From contig NZ_CP046120.1 in NCBI RefSeq assembly GCF_009707465.1, positions 682,001-746,000 of the forward strand: a stretch of DNA of 64,000 bases, written 5' to 3'. Positions 62,322-64,000 of the stretch are shown piece by piece. Both the position numbers and the translations under genes were made by a program. Under the pieces are notes generated by a model. That model was not told the origin of the DNA and did no database searches. It was given only the letters and a program-made list of their open reading frames with translations. Position 1 is the first letter of the stretch; each line of letters starts with the position of its first letter. This DNA is from Novosphingobium sp. Gsoil 351. GTDB taxonomy: Bacteria; Pseudomonadota; Alphaproteobacteria; Sphingomonadales; Sphingomonadaceae.

Positions 62322-62813
62322 TCAGCGCCGCACGGTGGCGACCCGCAGCGCGCACGATCCGCCTGGAATGGCTGGCGCGCCCACCAGCGCGTCGGCCGCG
62401 TCGAGCAACGCGCTGCGCGTCCGGGTGGTGGCCAGATCGCGGGTCACCTTGCGCAGCTCCGAGCAGTCGAGGTCAGGATGGCCCAGACCATAGCTGTTGG
62501 CTATCCGCGTGCTCATCTTGTCGAGCGCGCGGTTGGCGGCGGCCGCGCCGCCCCCAGCGAACTGCGCCCGGAGTACGCCGTTGGCGACGTTGAGCTCGGC
62601 CTGGTGCGCCGCCGAGAAGCGGTAATAATCCGGCTGGAAGTTTGCCGGCCCCATCCGGCAGCGCAGCGCGGTGACCATCAGCATGATGTCGAGATTACGC
62701 AGCTTGGCGGCGTTGACCGCCTCGGTTCCCCAGCACGACTGCGCCTGCGCCGGCGTTGTGCCGACAAGGCTGGTGGCGGCGAGCAACGCCGCGGCAACAA
62801 ACGAATTTTTCAT
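62322..62813 (-). CDS. secreted protein of unknown function
   Basis: 163 residues: signal peptide (about 1-24, ending TPAQA) and a small helical domain with SCWGTEAVNAAKLRNLDIML, ALRCRMG, DLDCSELRK and a C-terminal GGSCALRVATVRR, giving four cysteines likely paired in the periplasm. Not recognised; the pattern is that of short sphingomonad exported proteins. It is upstream of ahcY on the same strand but separated by the operator palindrome. Confidence 0.75.
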   Translation of the reverse strand: MKNSFVAAALLAATSLVGTTPAQAQSCWGTEAVNAAKLRNLDIMLMVTALRCRMGPANFQPDYYRFSAAHQAELNVANGVLRAQFAGGGAAAANRALDKMSTRIANSYGLGHPDLDCSELRKVTRDLATTRTRSALLDAADALVGAPAIPGGSCALRVATVRR

Positions 62814-63014
62814 GACCCCGAACTCCCGCGGACCCCCGCTCCCCCCGGAGCGACCCCTGTCCGCACGTTCGAGTTTCCGCCCAATCGTTTACCGGATTTT
62901 CAACATCGAAGGTGAAGTGAAATTAACCACACGCGAGCCCTTGAGGCGGTTGCGAAGCCGGCGCGCCGGCTCTACCTACGACCCCCCACGCTCTATATCC
63001 CGAGGACCCCGAAG

Positions 63015-63494
63015 ATGACGATTGCGGTAGGCGATTCCATTCCAGACGTGAAACTGGTCAAGGCCACCCCGGAGGGCCCTCAAGCGGTCTCGGCGAGCGA
63101 ATACTTCGCGGGCCGCCGCGTCGCGCTTTTCTCGGTTCCCGGCGCGTTCACCCCGACCTGCTCGGCCAAGCACCTCCCCGGCTTCGTCGACAAGGCCGCC
63201 GAGTTGAAGGCCAAGGGGATCGACGAGATCGCCGGGACGTCGGTAAACGACGCGTTCGTGCTGGGCGCATGGAACAAGGCGGGCGGCTCGGACGACATCA
63301 CGATGCTCGCCGACGGCAACGCGGAATTCGTCAAGGCGATGGGCCTTGATGCCGATTTCAGCCCGTTCGGAATGGGCCGTCGCGGCCAGCGCTTCTCGAT
63401 GGTGGTCAACGATGGCAAGGTCGAACAGCTCAACGTCGAAGCTCCTGGCGACTTCAAGGTGAGCAGCGCCGAGCATATGCTCGAGCAGCTCTAA
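63015..63494 (+). CDS. peroxiredoxin (Prx5-like)
   Basis: 159 residues. The peroxidatic Cys49 sits in SVPGAFTPTCSAKHLPGFV, the Prx5 motif; the Arg in GRRGQRFSMVV completes the site. A second conserved Cys is lacking, so it is probably a 1-Cys enzyme reduced by glutathione/glutaredoxin or thioredoxin. Reduces H2O2 and alkyl hydroperoxides. GAGG lies about 12 bases before the ATG. The stop overlaps the next start as TAATG. Confidence 0.93.
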   Translation: MTIAVGDSIPDVKLVKATPEGPQAVSASEYFAGRRVALFSVPGAFTPTCSAKHLPGFVDKAAELKAKGIDEIAGTSVNDAFVLGAWNKAGGSDDITMLADGNAEFVKAMGLDADFSPFGMGRRGQRFSMVVNDGKVEQLNVEAPGDFKVSSAEHMLEQL

Positions 63495-63844
63495 TGCTGC
63501 AACTGGCGGTCAAGGCGCTCGTTTCGGGCGGCCTGATCGCCGTGGCTTCGGAAATCGCGCGGCGCAGTCCCGGTTGGGGCGGCCTGATCGCCTCGCTGCC
63601 GCTGGTGTCTCTGCTGGCCATGCTATGGCTGTGGCGCGACGCCGGGGACGCTGCGCAGATCGCCGATTTGGCAGTCTCATCCAGCGTTTATGTCGCGGCC
63701 TCGCTTCCGGCGTTCGTGATGCTGGCTTGGTTGTTGAATCGCGGCGTCGCGATTCCGATCGGCTTTCTTGCGTTTGTCGCGGCGGGGTTCGCCGGATATT
63801 GGCTGGTGGGGACGGTAGGACGCCGGTGGGGACTGCCCGTATGA
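63494..63844 (+). CDS. DUF3147 family membrane protein
   Basis: 116 residues, four hydrophobic segments with EIARRSPGWGGLIASLPLVS between the first two, the DUF3147 pattern. No function known. It is coupled to the peroxiredoxin upstream (TAATG) and to the ACT-domain gene downstream (ATGA). Confidence 0.82.
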   Translation: MLQLAVKALVSGGLIAVASEIARRSPGWGGLIASLPLVSLLAMLWLWRDAGDAAQIADLAVSSSVYVAASLPAFVMLAWLLNRGVAIPIGFLAFVAAGFAGYWLVGTVGRRWGLPV

Positions 63845-64000
63845 GCGATACGCAAGTCATCTTGGTGGTCTCGGGCAGCGACAGGCCCGGCCTGACCAAA
63901 GCCTTGGCCGACGCGGTCCATGCCGCTGGGGGCAACTGGCTGGAGAGCCACCTCAGTCGGCTGGGCGGCAAATACGTCGGATCGGTGCTCGTCGAGTTGG
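63841..64000 (+). CDS. ACT-domain protein (GcvR-like), N-terminal fragment
   Basis: The first 53 residues only; the gene runs off the right edge. VILVVSGSDRPGLTKALADA and NWLESHLSRLGGKYVGSVLV form the beta-alpha-beta-beta of an ACT domain, as in glycine cleavage system regulator GcvR. Whether a second ACT domain follows cannot be seen. Confidence 0.75.
   Translation, partial: MSDTQVILVVSGSDRPGLTKALADAVHAAGGNWLESHLSRLGGKYVGSVLVEL

Noticed and set aside
62956..62971. 16-bp perfect palindrome AGCCGGCGCGCCGGCT before the peroxiredoxin gene
   Set aside because: Self-complementary with no loop and pure GC; likely composition effect, with no evidence of regulatory use.
1..64000. CRISPR array, prophage, rRNA operon or intact insertion sequence
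   Set aside because: No regularly spaced repeats, integrase-plus-structural gene set, rRNA sequence or transposase seen; the only recombinase is XerD, which is a housekeeping gene here.

Overview
The window is a high-GC, gene-dense stretch of an alphaproteobacterial chromosome, most likely from the order Sphingomonadales. The main reasons are a DivL-type pseudo-kinase with Tyr in its H-box next to tsaE, amgK, murU and addBA, two Flp (type IVb) pilins, a biotin-dependent propionyl-CoA carboxylase/methylmalonyl-CoA mutase cluster, and many short sphingomonad-like secreted proteins. There is one tRNA gene, and I see no rRNA, CRISPR array, prophage or intact insertion sequence.

Layout. 1-6.6 kb: end of rsmA, a TonB-C-like membrane protein, malate synthase G, then an arginine-succinyltransferase (AST) operon in which an M20 peptidase-like hydrolase precedes astA and astB. 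6.7-9.3 kb: a small membrane protein and a two-gene osmoprotectant-type ABC transporter whose permease is fused to the binding protein. 9.3-13 kb: a DUF3604 lipoprotein, a membrane-anchored parvulin-like protein and a HupE/UreJ-like membrane protein. 13-15.7 kb: tRNA-Arg(ACG), mutT, two flp pilins, a LysM-tailed M48 protease. 15.8-19.6 kb: accA-xerD-unknown solenoid protein-45-aa membrane peptide, all overlapping. 19.7-24.8 kb: aroK-aroB, a STAS-less SulP transporter, a 550-bp non-coding stretch with what looks like a decayed conserved element, and a POT peptide transporter.

24.8-35.6 kb (minus strand) is a propionyl-CoA to succinyl-CoA operon: pccB, methylmalonyl-CoA epimerase, an enoyl-CoA hydratase-like protein, a GST, methylmalonyl-CoA mutase, a DUF606 transporter, biotin synthase, a small two-TM protein, pccA, DUF488 and a thioesterase. 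bioB inside the operon can supply the cofactor for the carboxylase. 35.7-40.5 kb: two dehydrogenases, glutathione reductase, glucose-6-phosphate isomerase. 40.7-43.1 kb: lepB-rnc-era with overlapping starts. 43.1-49.5 kb: a tiny SANT/HTH protein, a sterol-desaturase-family protein, topA, an intradiol dioxygenase, two secreted unknowns, thioredoxin. 49.6-60.7 kb (minus strand): divL-tsaE-amgK-murU-addB-addA, combining cell-cycle control, tRNA modification, peptidoglycan recycling and double-strand-break repair. 60.7-64 kb: ahcY with an operator-like palindrome and a strong leader hairpin, a secreted unknown, a peroxiredoxin, DUF3147 and the start of an ACT-domain protein.

A cross-cutting observation is that six genes (pgi, pccB, mce, addB, the dioxygenase and the small two-TM gene) each carry a single-base frame break in or beside a homopolymer run. 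The reading frame resumes correctly on the far side in every case. This looks more like sequencing or assembly error than gene decay, and the coordinates given for those genes span the lesion. Two families of palindromic intergenic repeats sit between co-directional genes inside the operons.
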